This document shows positions 7,995 to 15,729 of a stretch of DNA of 33,364 nucleotides, piece after piece (position 1 is the first letter of the stretch; the number at the start of each line of letters is the position of its first letter). The notes under the pieces are model-generated. The model was not told the origin of the DNA. It did no database searches and saw nothing but the letters and a program-made list of their open reading frames with translations. This DNA comes from an uncultured Candidatus Actinomarina sp. (GTDB lineage: Bacteria; Actinomycetota; Acidimicrobiia; Actinomarinales; Actinomarinaceae). The position numbers and the translations under genes were made by a program. The stretch covers positions 1 to 33,364 of the forward strand of contig CACLRL010000011.1 of the NCBI GenBank assembly GCA_902609285.1, in the 5' to 3' direction.

Positions 7995-8795
7995 ATGTCT
8001 GATGACCAAGCTCCATTTTTTACCCAATTAGGAATACTAACAAAAAGATTACTTTTGAGAGTCGTTAGGCGTCCTCTAAGTGAGCTTCCAAATTTAATTA
8101 TTTCTGCATTCTTTCTTTTTATATATGACGGAGCTTTAGGAAGAGTATTTGGAGCTAGCGCTGTAGGTACTTCTTTGGATTTTGCTCAAGGAAATTTTGT
8201 AAACTTTATACTTCCGGTATCAATTGTTTCCGCATCTTTAAGTGGTTCTGCCTCAGGGTTCTATATTATTGAAGATATTGAATCGGGAGTTTTTAAAAGA
8301 TATCAGGGAATGCCAATTTCTAAATGGTCAATAATACTTGCTCCCATGGTCATAGGTGCAATCAGAGTATTAATTCAAGCAAGTCTTATTCTTCTTATAG
8401 GAAATTTTATTGGGGCAGATCCTGCAACGGGCTTTAGTGGCTATTTAGCTGTACTTGGTTTTGGTTTTTTGTGGGGACTTGGATTTGCAGGTTATTCTGT
8501 TGCTGCAAGTGTAAAATCAGGATCATCTCAAGGGGCTCAGGCTGCGTCTTTTTTCTTTTTTCCAGCCTTGTTTATAGCTCCAACTTTTGTTCCAAGAGAA
8601 GCGTTAAAAGGATGGTTGTCTACTGCAGCAGCATTTAACCCTACTACATACGTTATAGAAGCAATCAGAGGAATCTTGATAGAAGGATGGGTTTTTAATG
8701 TGATTTTACCTGGATTAATAGTCGGTGGAATATTTGCTCTTATTACTCTTGCATACGCTGTTTCATCAGCAAAGAAAGTAAATGAAAAAGGATAA
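7995..8795 (+). CDS. ABC-2 type exporter permease (DrrB-like)
   Basis: 266 residues, about six membrane spans, no signal peptide. The central part (ESGVFKRYQGMPISKWSI... through KSGSSQGAQAASFFFFPALF) follows the ABC-2 permease pattern, with the 'ers G..kr....P' coupling segment and the later glycine/serine-rich span before PTFVPREALKGWL and AAAFNPTTYVIEAIRG. Family members pair with DrrA-like ATPases as homodimers. The ATG immediately follows the TAA of the ATPase gene, so the two are co-translated. A 56-base gap to rplY contains its own ribosome site and ends this pair. Confidence 0.88.
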   Translation: MSDDQAPFFTQLGILTKRLLLRVVRRPLSELPNLIISAFFLFIYDGALGRVFGASAVGTSLDFAQGNFVNFILPVSIVSASLSGSASGFYIIEDIESGVFKRYQGMPISKWSIILAPMVIGAIRVLIQASLILLIGNFIGADPATGFSGYLAVLGFGFLWGLGFAGYSVAASVKSGSSQGAQAASFFFFPALFIAPTFVPREALKGWLSTAAAFNPTTYVIEAIRGILIEGWVFNVILPGLIVGGIFALITLAYAVSSAKKVNEKG

Positions 8796-8851
8796 ATAAA
8801 GACTTTAATTAATTATTAAACCCTAATAATCTATATACTTCGTAAGGAATT

Positions 8852-9544
8852 ATGGAAATAACATTAGAAGCTACAAATAGAGGTAAAACAGGTTCGGCTG
8901 AATCAAGAAGATTACGATCAACAGGTTTCATACCTGCTGTTATGTATGGCTTAGGTTCAGAACCTGAGTCATTGCTGATAAATGCAAGAGAATTCAATAA
9001 TGCATTAAAGACTGAAGCTGGGTCTAACGTAATTTTAAATGTAAATGTTGGTAAAGACAGCATTCCAGCTCTAGCAAGAGAAATACAGCGTCATGCATAT
9101 AAAGATGAAATCGTACATGTTGATTTAATAAGAATTGATCTGTCACAAACTGTTGAAGCTGATGTTCAAGTTAATTTTCTTGGCACACCTCTTGGTGTGA
9201 AAGAGGAAGGTGGAGTTGTACAAACTGTTAACAACACAATATCAATTACTGCACTTCCTACAAGTATTCCCTCATCTATAGACATCGATATATCCGATCT
9301 AAATGTTGGTGATAATGTTACTGCAACCGATATAGACTTACCTCAAGGCGTAGAGCTTACTTCTAAAGATGATGAATCTATTCTCGTTACTATAACTATT
9401 CCGAGAGCTGCTGTTGAAGAAGAGGAAGTCTTGGAAGAAGGCCTTGAAGGAGAAGAAGGTGAAGAAGAGGCTGGTGAAGGAGATGAGGACTCTGGAGAAG
9501 TTGCTTCAGAAGATACTGAATCAGCAGAGGAAAGTGGAGAATAA
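8852..9544 (+). CDS. rplY: 50S ribosomal protein L25, general stress protein Ctc form
   Basis: 230 residues. The N-terminal L25 domain (MEITLEATNRGKTGSAESRRLRSTGFIPAVMYG) binds 5S rRNA. A second beta domain of the TL5/Ctc type follows (about 95-185, with SISITALPTSIPSSIDIDIS). The last 40 or so residues are a glutamate/glycine-rich acidic tail, a common actinobacterial feature of this protein. TAAGGA lies 5 bases before the ATG; TATATA (about 8832) is a possible -10. The 3' end overlaps the pth start by 11 bases. Confidence 0.93.
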   Translation: MEITLEATNRGKTGSAESRRLRSTGFIPAVMYGLGSEPESLLINAREFNNALKTEAGSNVILNVNVGKDSIPALAREIQRHAYKDEIVHVDLIRIDLSQTVEADVQVNFLGTPLGVKEEGGVVQTVNNTISITALPTSIPSSIDIDISDLNVGDNVTATDIDLPQGVELTSKDDESILVTITIPRAAVEEEEVLEEGLEGEEGEEEAGEGDEDSGEVASEDTESAEESGE

Positions 9545-10130
9545 ACCAAAAACTATTTTAGTTGGCCTTTGGAATCCTCAACCAAAATATATCAATACTC
9601 GTCACAATATTGGTGCAGACATTCTTTTTTCGTACAGTCAAAAAAATAACTTTAAAATAAATTTAGATAATTCAGGCCAGTTCCAATTTGGAAGGTTTGA
9701 AATCATGAATCAGGAAATATTATTAGTTATTCCAATGACGTCTATGAATAATTCAGGACAGGGCCTCAAATCCTTTTTAATAGGTGAAAACATTAAAGAA
9801 TTCAATCTTTTGGTAATACATGATGATATTGATTTAGCATTTGGTAGATTTCGTTTAAAAAAAGGTATTTCAGATGGCGGCCATAATGGCATCAAGTCTA
9901 TAGATAGTGCTCTGGGAACTAATCATTATTGGAGGTTAAAAATTGGTTTGGGAAGACCACCTATAAGTCAAGATCCAGCAGATTATGTATTGTCAAAATT
10001 TAATAATGATCAGACCGATGAAGTTGAGTTTATAATTGAGGACAGCATGGAGATCATTGACTTATTTTTTAGGGACATAGAATTTGCAATAAAGAAAGCA
10101 TCTGAAAGAAGAATTATTGATGTGGTCTAA
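9534..10130 (+). CDS. pth: peptidyl-tRNA hydrolase
   Basis: 198 residues from a GTG at 9534 (MENKPKTILVGLWNPQPKY), with AGAGG 3 bases upstream inside rplY. The longer open frame back to 9414 is a lysine-rich shadow of the rplY acidic tail and is rejected as a start. The enzyme frees tRNA from stalled peptidyl-tRNA. Catalytic landmarks are present: Asn in the LWNP motif, His in NTRHNIG, Asp in HDDIDLAFG and the GGHNGIKS loop. The usual GLGNPG is here GLWNPQ, with a tryptophan beside the catalytic asparagine and a glutamine for the last glycine. Its stop overlaps the ATG of pgsA by one base. The rplY-pth pairing is common in bacteria. Confidence 0.92.
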   Translation: MENKPKTILVGLWNPQPKYINTRHNIGADILFSYSQKNNFKINLDNSGQFQFGRFEIMNQEILLVIPMTSMNNSGQGLKSFLIGENIKEFNLLVIHDDIDLAFGRFRLKKGISDGGHNGIKSIDSALGTNHYWRLKIGLGRPPISQDPADYVLSKFNNDQTDEVEFIIEDSMEIIDLFFRDIEFAIKKASERRIIDVV

Positions 10131-10678
10131 TGAAAAATAAATTACCTGATTTACTCGCATGGTTTAGGCTTTTATCGTCTCCAGTTTTATTATTTCTCAT
10201 ATTAGAGGATGGGTCTGATACGGGATTAATGTTTTATCCTGCAATAATTGCTTTTATTGCAGCATGGACTGATTATTTTGATGGTTATCTTGCAAGAAAA
10301 TGGGATGTAAGTAGTAAGTTAGGAGCATTTTTAGATACTATTGCCGATAAAATTTTTGTAACATTCGTATTTGCAGGATTCGCAATTATTGACAGAGTAA
10401 GCATCTGGGTAACCGTATTACTAATTGCTCGAGAATTTATGATTATGGGCCTTCGTGGTTTGGCAGGAAATGATGGAATAATGATACCTCCAAGTAGATT
10501 TGGAAAAGCAAAGGCTAGTCTACAATTTTGGGCTATAGGCTTTGTAATGATAGATTTTTCTTTCACAATATTAAGTTTGACTATTGCAGAATTATTCGTC
10601 ATGCATGCACTCATATTTTCATACATCTCTGCATACCAATATGTAGTATCTTATTTTCAATCAAAAAATGAAATTTAA
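10130..10678 (+). CDS. pgsA: CDP-diacylglycerol--glycerol-3-phosphate 3-phosphatidyltransferase
   Basis: 182 residues with about five membrane spans. The CDP-alcohol phosphatidyltransferase signature is complete: D48, D51-G52, A55-R56, G65, D69 and D73, the metal- and CDP-binding residues. Length fits PgsA, which makes phosphatidylglycerolphosphate at the inner membrane. The paralogous phosphatidylinositol-phosphate synthase of actinobacteria has the same signature, so the alcohol substrate is the less certain part. It overlaps pth by one base (TAATG) and the next gene by 11 bases, so all are read as one operon. Confidence 0.85.
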   Translation: MKNKLPDLLAWFRLLSSPVLLFLILEDGSDTGLMFYPAIIAFIAAWTDYFDGYLARKWDVSSKLGAFLDTIADKIFVTFVFAGFAIIDRVSIWVTVLLIAREFMIMGLRGLAGNDGIMIPPSRFGKAKASLQFWAIGFVMIDFSFTILSLTIAELFVMHALIFSYISAYQYVVSYFQSKNEI

Positions 10679-11672
10679 AAATATTTTCATTACGGGATCT
10701 ACCGGAGTTGTTGGTAAGCCTATTTTCCTTAAATTAATAAATGAAGGTCATAATGTTTTTGCTTTATCAAGAAATATTAAAAATGAGGATTTCATTAGAA
10801 CCAATAAAAGTGAGGTTATAAATGGAGATCTCTTTAGTGAAAATATTTATTCTCAACTTAAGGATAAATCGATTGATGCAATATTTCATGTAGCTGGAGC
10901 AAATCAAAAATGTCAAAAAGATCCATCTTCAATGCATAAAACAAATATTGAAGGAACAAAGAAAATGCTAGAACTTGGAAATAATTTACAAATAAAAAAA
11001 TTTATTTATACTTCTTCAGCTGTAACACTTGGCGAGCAAAAAGGAAAAATTGGTAATGAGAAATCAGATCATAGAGGCTCATTCTTAAGTGATTATGAAG
11101 AATCAAAATTCCTCGCAGAACAAGTAGCTTTTGCATTCAATAAAAACTTTGAATTTGTATCTATTAATCCTTCATCAGTTCAAGGACCCGGAAGAATATC
11201 TGGAACAGCAAAATTATTGATATCTTCCCTAAATAAAAAATTTCCTCCTCTTATAAAAAGCTCTGTTTCCGTAGTTGATATTGAGGATTGTACGGAAGGT
11301 CATTACCAAGGATTAATTAAAGGCAAAAATAATGAAAAGTATGTTTTAAATAGTTTTCGATTAAATGTTGAAACTTTAATTGAACATTTAAAAGATCTTA
11401 CAACTTGGAAAGGCTCTCCAATATATATTCCAAAAAGATTTCTAGTTGGCTTGGGTCCTATTTTTGACATCTTTGGTAAATTTTCATCTCTTGGAGGAAT
11501 TATTTGTGGGGAAACAATTAGAGTTTTGACACATGGACATCTATATGATGGGTCAAAAGCAAGTAGAGAGTTAGGTCTTGAATATACGACTGTTGATGAA
11601 TTCATATCAAAAACTATTTCATGGCTTAATAGAGAAAACTTAGTAAATGTAAATGTAAACCCGCATGAATGA
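10668..11672 (+). CDS. NAD(P)-dependent epimerase/dehydratase family protein (extended SDR)
   Basis: 334 residues. The Rossmann nucleotide loop GSTGVVG is at 10-16, FHVAGAN at about 73-79, a TSSAV strand at 115-119 and the catalytic pair Y143/K147 (YEESK). This is the extended short-chain dehydrogenase pattern of sugar-nucleotide epimerases, dihydroflavonol-reductase-like and 3-beta-HSD-like enzymes. The segment SINPSSVQGPGRISGTAKLL is closest to the dihydroflavonol-reductase-like subgroup. No substrate can be assigned. It overlaps pgsA by 11 bases and mazG by 8, so it is firmly inside the housekeeping operon, although its neighbours share no pathway with it. Confidence 0.8.
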   Translation: MKFKNIFITGSTGVVGKPIFLKLINEGHNVFALSRNIKNEDFIRTNKSEVINGDLFSENIYSQLKDKSIDAIFHVAGANQKCQKDPSSMHKTNIEGTKKMLELGNNLQIKKFIYTSSAVTLGEQKGKIGNEKSDHRGSFLSDYEESKFLAEQVAFAFNKNFEFVSINPSSVQGPGRISGTAKLLISSLNKKFPPLIKSSVSVVDIEDCTEGHYQGLIKGKNNEKYVLNSFRLNVETLIEHLKDLTTWKGSPIYIPKRFLVGLGPIFDIFGKFSSLGGIICGETIRVLTHGHLYDGSKASRELGLEYTTVDEFISKTISWLNRENLVNVNVNPHE

Positions 11673-12405
11673 ATTTGATAATTTATTAGATATTGTTGCT
11701 CAACTAAGAAAAGATTGTCCATGGGATAAAGAACAAACTCATGAAAGTCTCGCAAAGCATTTGATTGAAGAATCATATGAACTATTAGATGTTTTAGCAA
11801 GACTAGATGATTCAAAAAAAACCTTTGATGAATTTAAACATGAACTAGGAGATTTGCTTCTACAGATATTACTTCATGCCGAAATAGCATCAGAGAAGAA
11901 TTATTTTTCTATTATTGAAGTCATAAAATCATTACAAAAAAAATTAATAAAAAGACACCCCCATGTTTTTGAAAACAAAAACTTAAAATCTTCTGACGAA
12001 GTTGAGAAACAATGGGAAGAAATAAAAAAAGAGAATAACAATTCAATTTTTGATGATATTAACACAAATTTACCTCCAGTGAATACTGCTTTTAAAGTTC
12101 AACGAAAAGCAAAAACAATTAATTTAAGTTATAAAAATTATGATGAAGCTTTAGATGACTTAATTTCAGAAATTAATGAATTAAAAGAAGCTAAAACTCT
12201 TGAAGAAAAAAAATCTGAATTGGGTGATGTCTATTTTTCCTTGATTAACGTATCAAGATTTTTAGAAGCTGATCCAGAAATTCAGTTAAAAAAGACAATC
12301 CAAACCTTTATTGGTCGTGCAAAGTATGTTGAGGACAATCTAGATAAAAATTCTGATATGAATGAGCTTTGGTCTCTTGCAAAGAAAAATCAAATAGATT
12401 CGTAA
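11665..12405 (+). CDS. mazG: nucleoside triphosphate pyrophosphohydrolase MazG
   Basis: 246 residues with two MazG repeats. The first is the better conserved: LRKDCPWDKEQTHESL, then EESYE (35-39) and ELGD (60-63), which give the EExxE...ExxD magnesium site. The second, from about residue 165 (LISEINELKEA, then ELGDVYFSLIN), has the same helical pattern. MazG hydrolyses NTPs to NMP and pyrophosphate and cleans up aberrant nucleotides. mazG directly before eno is a recurrent actinobacterial and proteobacterial arrangement. The gap to eno is 37 bases. Confidence 0.92.
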   Translation: MNEFDNLLDIVAQLRKDCPWDKEQTHESLAKHLIEESYELLDVLARLDDSKKTFDEFKHELGDLLLQILLHAEIASEKNYFSIIEVIKSLQKKLIKRHPHVFENKNLKSSDEVEKQWEEIKKENNNSIFDDINTNLPPVNTAFKVQRKAKTINLSYKNYDEALDDLISEINELKEAKTLEEKKSELGDVYFSLINVSRFLEADPEIQLKKTIQTFIGRAKYVEDNLDKNSDMNELWSLAKKNQIDS

Positions 12406-12417
12406 AGATCTTTTTTT

Positions 12418-12438
12418 CTGTTAGATTTTTAATAACAG
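12418..12438 (+). promoter_or_regulatory. possible hairpin over the eno ribosome site
   Basis: CTGTTA (12418-12423) and TAACAG (12433-12438) form 6-bp arms around a 9-base A/T loop. The right arm contains the start of the CAGGG (12436-12440) that serves as ribosome site for the ATG at 12443. Pairing would hide part of it. The stem is short and weak, so a regulatory role is only a possibility. Confidence 0.25.
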
Positions 12439-12442
12439 GGTT

Positions 12443-13711
12443 ATGAATAAAAAAATTAAAAGTATAAAAGCTCGACATATATTAGATTCCAGAGCAAATC
12501 CAACAATTGAAATTGAAATATTCTTAGATGATGAAATTTTTGGACGTGCAGCTGTTCCATCAGGTGCATCTACCGGCGCACTTGAAGCCCATGAACTAAG
12601 AGATAACGATGATGCTTACAGTGGAAAAGGCGTAAATCAAGCAATAAAAAACGTAGAAACAATTATTGCAAAAGAATTAATAGGTTTAGACATTACAGAC
12701 CAAGAAGCTATAGATAAGAAGTTGATTCAATTAGATGGAACAGAAAATAAAAACAATTTGGGTGCAAATGCAATCTTAGGAGTGTCAATGGCTGCTTTTA
12801 AAGCCAATGCAAACTTACAAAAAAAACAACCATTTGAACTTTTTCCAAATATTTACAACTCACCATCTTTACCAGTACCGTTTATGAATATTCTTAATGG
12901 CGGTGCCCATGCTGACAATTCTGTTGATATACAAGAATTTATGATTGTTCCGTTTGGATTTGATACTTTTGATAGGTCACTTAGGGCAGGTGTTGAAATA
13001 TATCATGTTCTAAAAAAAAGGCTTAAAGAAAATAAATTAGCAACAAATGTTGGTGATGAGGGAGGCTTTGCTCCTAATTTTAAATCTTCAACAGAAATTT
13101 TAGATGAAATAATGCTTTCCATTTCAGAAGCAGGCTATGCACCAGGTGAAAATGTTTCACTTGCACTAGATGTTGCTTCCTCAGAATTTTATGAAAATAA
13201 TTATTACAACATTGAAGGTAAAAAGTTTAACAATATTGAGATGTCTGATTATTTAATTAATCTAACTCAGAATTATCCAATTCTTTCCATCGAAGATGGA
13301 TTAGGCGAAAATGATTGGGAAGGTTGGAAATATCTTACCGAGAAACTTGGAGAAAAAATTCAACTTGTAGGAGACGATTTATTTGTGACTCAGGAAAAAA
13401 TTCTCCAAAAAGGAATTGATGATGGATGTGCAAATTCAATTCTCGTAAAGGTTAACCAAGTAGGAAGTGTTACTGAAACTATAGACACGATGAAGCTTGC
13501 AGAAAAAAATAATTATAGCTCTCTAGTATCACATAGATCGGGAGAAACTGAAGACACTTTTATAAGTCATTTATGTGTCGGAACATCAAGTGGTCAAATT
13601 AAGACAGGTGCTCCTGCACGATCTGAAAGAACTGCAAAATATAATGAGCTACTTCGTATTGGTGAGATAGTTGGTTTTGATTCATTCAATACAAGAAATT
13701 GGGGAAAATAA
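12443..13711 (+). CDS. eno: enolase (phosphopyruvate hydratase)
   Basis: 422 residues, close to the usual 425-435. VPSGASTGALEAHELRD is the mobile active-site loop. MNILNGGAHADNSVDIQEFM, GDEGGFAPN, SIEDGL, GDDLFVT, ILVKVNQVGS and SHRSGETEDTF follow in normal order and hold the two magnesium ions, the catalytic lysine and the substrate. It converts 2-phosphoglycerate to phosphoenolpyruvate in the cytoplasm. Preceded by CAGGG; followed 2 bases after its stop by an FtsB-like gene, the standard actinobacterial order. Confidence 0.97.
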   Translation: MNKKIKSIKARHILDSRANPTIEIEIFLDDEIFGRAAVPSGASTGALEAHELRDNDDAYSGKGVNQAIKNVETIIAKELIGLDITDQEAIDKKLIQLDGTENKNNLGANAILGVSMAAFKANANLQKKQPFELFPNIYNSPSLPVPFMNILNGGAHADNSVDIQEFMIVPFGFDTFDRSLRAGVEIYHVLKKRLKENKLATNVGDEGGFAPNFKSSTEILDEIMLSISEAGYAPGENVSLALDVASSEFYENNYYNIEGKKFNNIEMSDYLINLTQNYPILSIEDGLGENDWEGWKYLTEKLGEKIQLVGDDLFVTQEKILQKGIDDGCANSILVKVNQVGSVTETIDTMKLAEKNNYSSLVSHRSGETEDTFISHLCVGTSSGQIKTGAPARSERTAKYNELLRIGEIVGFDSFNTRNWGK

Positions 13712-13713
13712 GC

Positions 13714-14091
13714 ATGTTAAGACAAAATCTATTTTCCAAAATAATATTTTTAATCACATCATTTATTTTTGTTTTCTTTATTTTTGATACATGGGAATTA
13801 AGCTTTAAAGATTATCAATCTTTAGAATCACAACTCGAGAGTCGTATACAAAAAGCTGATGAACTAAGAAGTGAAATCACCTTTATTCAAGAAAAGATAG
13901 AGGACCTTGAAGATCCAGAAAAATTAGATATTATTCTACGACAACATGGATACGGATTACCTGGAGAAAATATATATCGATTTAAAGTTCCAGAACCTGT
14001 TACACCTCTTGAAGAAACTCTTCAACGTGAAAGAAGTAAAGGTCTGTTGGAGTTTGTTGTAGAGTTTATTGTCGGTACAAACAGTGACTAA
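13714..14091 (+). CDS. septum formation initiator (FtsB/DivIC) family protein
   Basis: 125 residues from the ATG at 13714, preceded by GGGGAAA; the frame opens 5 codons earlier inside eno but MGKIS is only enolase read-through. A single membrane span (about 8-27, IIFLITSFIFVFFIFDTW) is followed by a coiled coil (about 33-65, LESQLESRIQKADELRSEIT) and a DPEKLDIILRQHGYGLPGE segment typical of FtsB/DivIC C-termini. The short cytoplasmic start and outer coiled coil fit a divisome scaffold protein. Position after eno is the normal place for this gene in Actinobacteria. Confidence 0.87.
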   Translation: MLRQNLFSKIIFLITSFIFVFFIFDTWELSFKDYQSLESQLESRIQKADELRSEITFIQEKIEDLEDPEKLDIILRQHGYGLPGENIYRFKVPEPVTPLEETLQRERSKGLLEFVVEFIVGTNSD

Positions 14092-14599
14092 TGAAAAACA
14101 GACTGTAGAAATTCAGTTAAATAGAAAAGTTAGAAGCAACATTGATGTAGTTGCAAAATGTCATTTTGACTTGCCAGTTGTTGTTGATGTTCCAAAAAAT
14201 TTAGATGACGGCACTCCATTCCCAACTATGTATTGGCTTACGTGCCCAATGTATGTCAAAAAAGTCAGCACATTAGAGTCAAACGGTATGGTTAAAAATC
14301 TTGATAAGCAATTAGTAGATAATAAAAAACTAAATAAATTATGGCGTAAAAGGCAGAAATCTTATGAAAACGAAAGAAATAAAAAATATAAAAGTCTTCC
14401 TAATATAATTTCGCCTAATGGCGGAGTTGGAGGGACAACAAAGTCAATAAAATGTTTACATTCACATCTTGCTGACGAATTAGTTAGTGGAAAAAATGTT
14501 ATAGGAAAGATTGTTCTGAAAAGCGTAGGTGGGTGCAACTGTAATGAACCCTGCATTGTTAATGGTTCTAAAAATGATAAATGGCGAATTGAATGGTGA
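14084..14599 (+). CDS. DUF501 family protein
   Basis: 171 residues from a GTG at 14084, overlapping the FtsB-like gene by 8 bases. A TTG at 14069 would add five residues; neither has a strong ribosome site. DUF501 features are visible: QLNRKVRSNIDVVAKCHFDLPVVV, the TPFPTMYWLTCP motif, SPNGGVGGTTKSIKCLHSHLAD and a C-terminal GGCNCNEPC cluster. The conserved cysteines and histidines (CLHSHLAD, CNCNEPC) suggest a metal site, but the family has no established function. Members almost always sit between ftsB-like and ppx/gppA genes in Actinobacteria, as here, and the gene overlaps the next by 7 bases. Confidence 0.87.
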   Translation: MTNEKQTVEIQLNRKVRSNIDVVAKCHFDLPVVVDVPKNLDDGTPFPTMYWLTCPMYVKKVSTLESNGMVKNLDKQLVDNKKLNKLWRKRQKSYENERNKKYKSLPNIISPNGGVGGTTKSIKCLHSHLADELVSGKNVIGKIVLKSVGGCNCNEPCIVNGSKNDKWRIEW

Positions 14600-15489
14600 G
14601 AGTTGCAGCAATTGATTGTGGCTCAAACTCCACTAGATTGCTTATTTCAAATGTTGAAAACGGAAGACTAGAGAATCTTTTAAAACAACATGAAGTTACT
14701 AAATTAAGTGAAAATTTAATACAAACAAACAAAATTTCTGATGACTCAAAAAAAAGATTTTATAAAGTTTTAAAAAAATACTTGAAAATTATTGAGAATA
14801 ATAAAGTTGAAGAAGTGCTTTGCATTGGAACAGCCGCATTAAGAAATTCAAGAAATTCTGAAGAGATCATTGAAGATGTAAAAAGTAAATTTAAGTTAGA
14901 TTTGAAAGTAATTTCAGGAGAAGAGGAGGGCTTTCTTACAGGTATAGGTGTGCAATCTTCATTTAAAGATTTAGAAAACTATTTAATTGTTGATATTGGG
15001 GGCCAGAGCACCGAGTTAATTTACGACATTGATAAAAGAGTAAATGTTGATTCAAAAGAAATAGGCGTGGTAATGATGAATGAAAATTTCTTAAATCAAA
15101 ACCCCATCTCATTAGTTGACGAAGATAATGCAATTCAATTTTTCGATGAAATATTTTATGCCAGTGATTTTTCAGATAGAAATTTTACAGGTGTTTCAGG
15201 CACTTTCACTTCGATTGGTTCAATGTATCTAAATCAAACTAGATACAATGAGGATGAAATTGATAGAATCGATATATCTTACGAATCAATACATAATCTT
15301 TATGAAAATCTAAAATTATTAACAATTCCTCAAATTATTAATTCTTATCCAAGTCTTGATCCAAAAAGGGCAGAAACAATAACTTCTGGGGTTTTTCTTG
15401 TAAGAAATTTACTGAAAAAATATGAAATTAATCAACTAAAAGTTTCAAAAAGTGATATTTTGGAAGGACTCATCCTAAAATATTTTTAA
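14593..15489 (+). CDS. Ppx/GppA phosphatase family protein (exopolyphosphatase / pppGpp phosphohydrolase)
   Basis: 298 residues, the short actinobacterial form without the C-terminal HD domain. The actin-like ATPase fold motifs are present: AIDCGSNSTRLLI near the start, IGTAALRNSRN, the catalytic-loop region SGEEEGFLTGIGV and DIGGQSTELIY. Members remove terminal phosphate from polyphosphate or convert pppGpp to ppGpp; the two activities cannot be separated by sequence here. The start ATG is inside the end of the DUF501 gene. tRNA-Leu follows 8 bases after the stop. Confidence 0.88.
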   Translation: MVRVAAIDCGSNSTRLLISNVENGRLENLLKQHEVTKLSENLIQTNKISDDSKKRFYKVLKKYLKIIENNKVEEVLCIGTAALRNSRNSEEIIEDVKSKFKLDLKVISGEEEGFLTGIGVQSSFKDLENYLIVDIGGQSTELIYDIDKRVNVDSKEIGVVMMNENFLNQNPISLVDEDNAIQFFDEIFYASDFSDRNFTGVSGTFTSIGSMYLNQTRYNEDEIDRIDISYESIHNLYENLKLLTIPQIINSYPSLDPKRAETITSGVFLVRNLLKKYEINQLKVSKSDILEGLILKYF

Positions 15490-15497
15490 TTATGGTA

Positions 15498-15581
15498 GCC
15501 CGGGTGGCGGAATTGGTAGACGCGACGGACTTAAAATCCGTTATTCGAAAGGATGTGGGGGTTCGAGTCCCCCCTCGGGCA
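15498..15581 (+). tRNA. tRNA-Leu (anticodon TAA)
   Basis: Acceptor GCCCGGG pairs with CTCGGGC (one G-U), the D arm contains GGCGGAATTGGTAGAC, and the anticodon arm CGGACTTAAAATCCG gives anticodon TAA for UUA codons. A long variable arm follows (TTATTCGAAAGGATGT), as in leucine tRNAs, then the T arm GGGGGTTCGAGTCCCCC. Discriminator A is followed by CTT, so CCA is not encoded. Span 84 nt. Confidence 0.96.
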
Positions 15582-15677
15582 CTTTTATACATAATATGAA
15601 TAAAAAAATCAACTTAGATTCAAAAAGTTTTGTTAATAAGCTAGAAAATAACTGTAAATTCAATATTCTAACTGGTA

Positions 15678-15701
15678 GCTAAAAATTATCCGATTTTTAG
15701 C
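15678..15701. repeat. 9-bp perfect inverted repeat upstream of the sugar-binding-protein gene
   Basis: GCTAAAAAT (15678-15686) and ATTTTTAGC (15693-15701) are perfect reverse complements around a 6-base loop, TATCCG. It lies immediately upstream of a second dyad and about 30 bases before the SBP start. It could be a regulator-binding site, or an RNA hairpin ending readthrough from tRNA-Leu, although no T-run follows. The 147-base interval between tRNA-Leu and the SBP holds nothing else beyond an unsupported 28-codon frame. Confidence 0.5.
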
Positions 15702-15723
15702 ATACGTACGTATAAAAGGGAGA
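15702..15723 (+). promoter_or_regulatory. palindrome overlapping a -10 box and ribosome site of the sugar locus
   Basis: ATACGTACGTAT (15702-15713) is a perfect 12-bp palindrome. Its right end overlaps TATAAA (15711-15716), a candidate -10, and AGGGAGA (15717-15723) is the ribosome site for the ATG at 15730. A symmetric site on the -10 box is where LacI- or ROK-type repressors commonly act on sugar operons. The regulator is not in this window, and no clear -35 is seen. Confidence 0.45.
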
Positions 15724-15729
15724 TAAATA

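Noticed and set aside
9414-9533. Long lysine-rich N-terminal extension of pth within rplY
   Set aside because: It is the shifted reading of the purine-rich acidic tail of L25; the Pth family starts at the GTG-initiated segment and has a ribosome site there.
11303-11815. 170-codon minus-strand frame across the SDR/mazG junction
   Set aside because: Antisense to two conserved genes with no family signal.
15596-15682. 28-codon frame MNKKINLDSKSFVNKL... after tRNA-Leu
   Set aside because: No ribosome site, no recognisable similarity, and it runs into the left arm of the 15678-15701 dyad; such frames are expected by chance in A/T-rich DNA.
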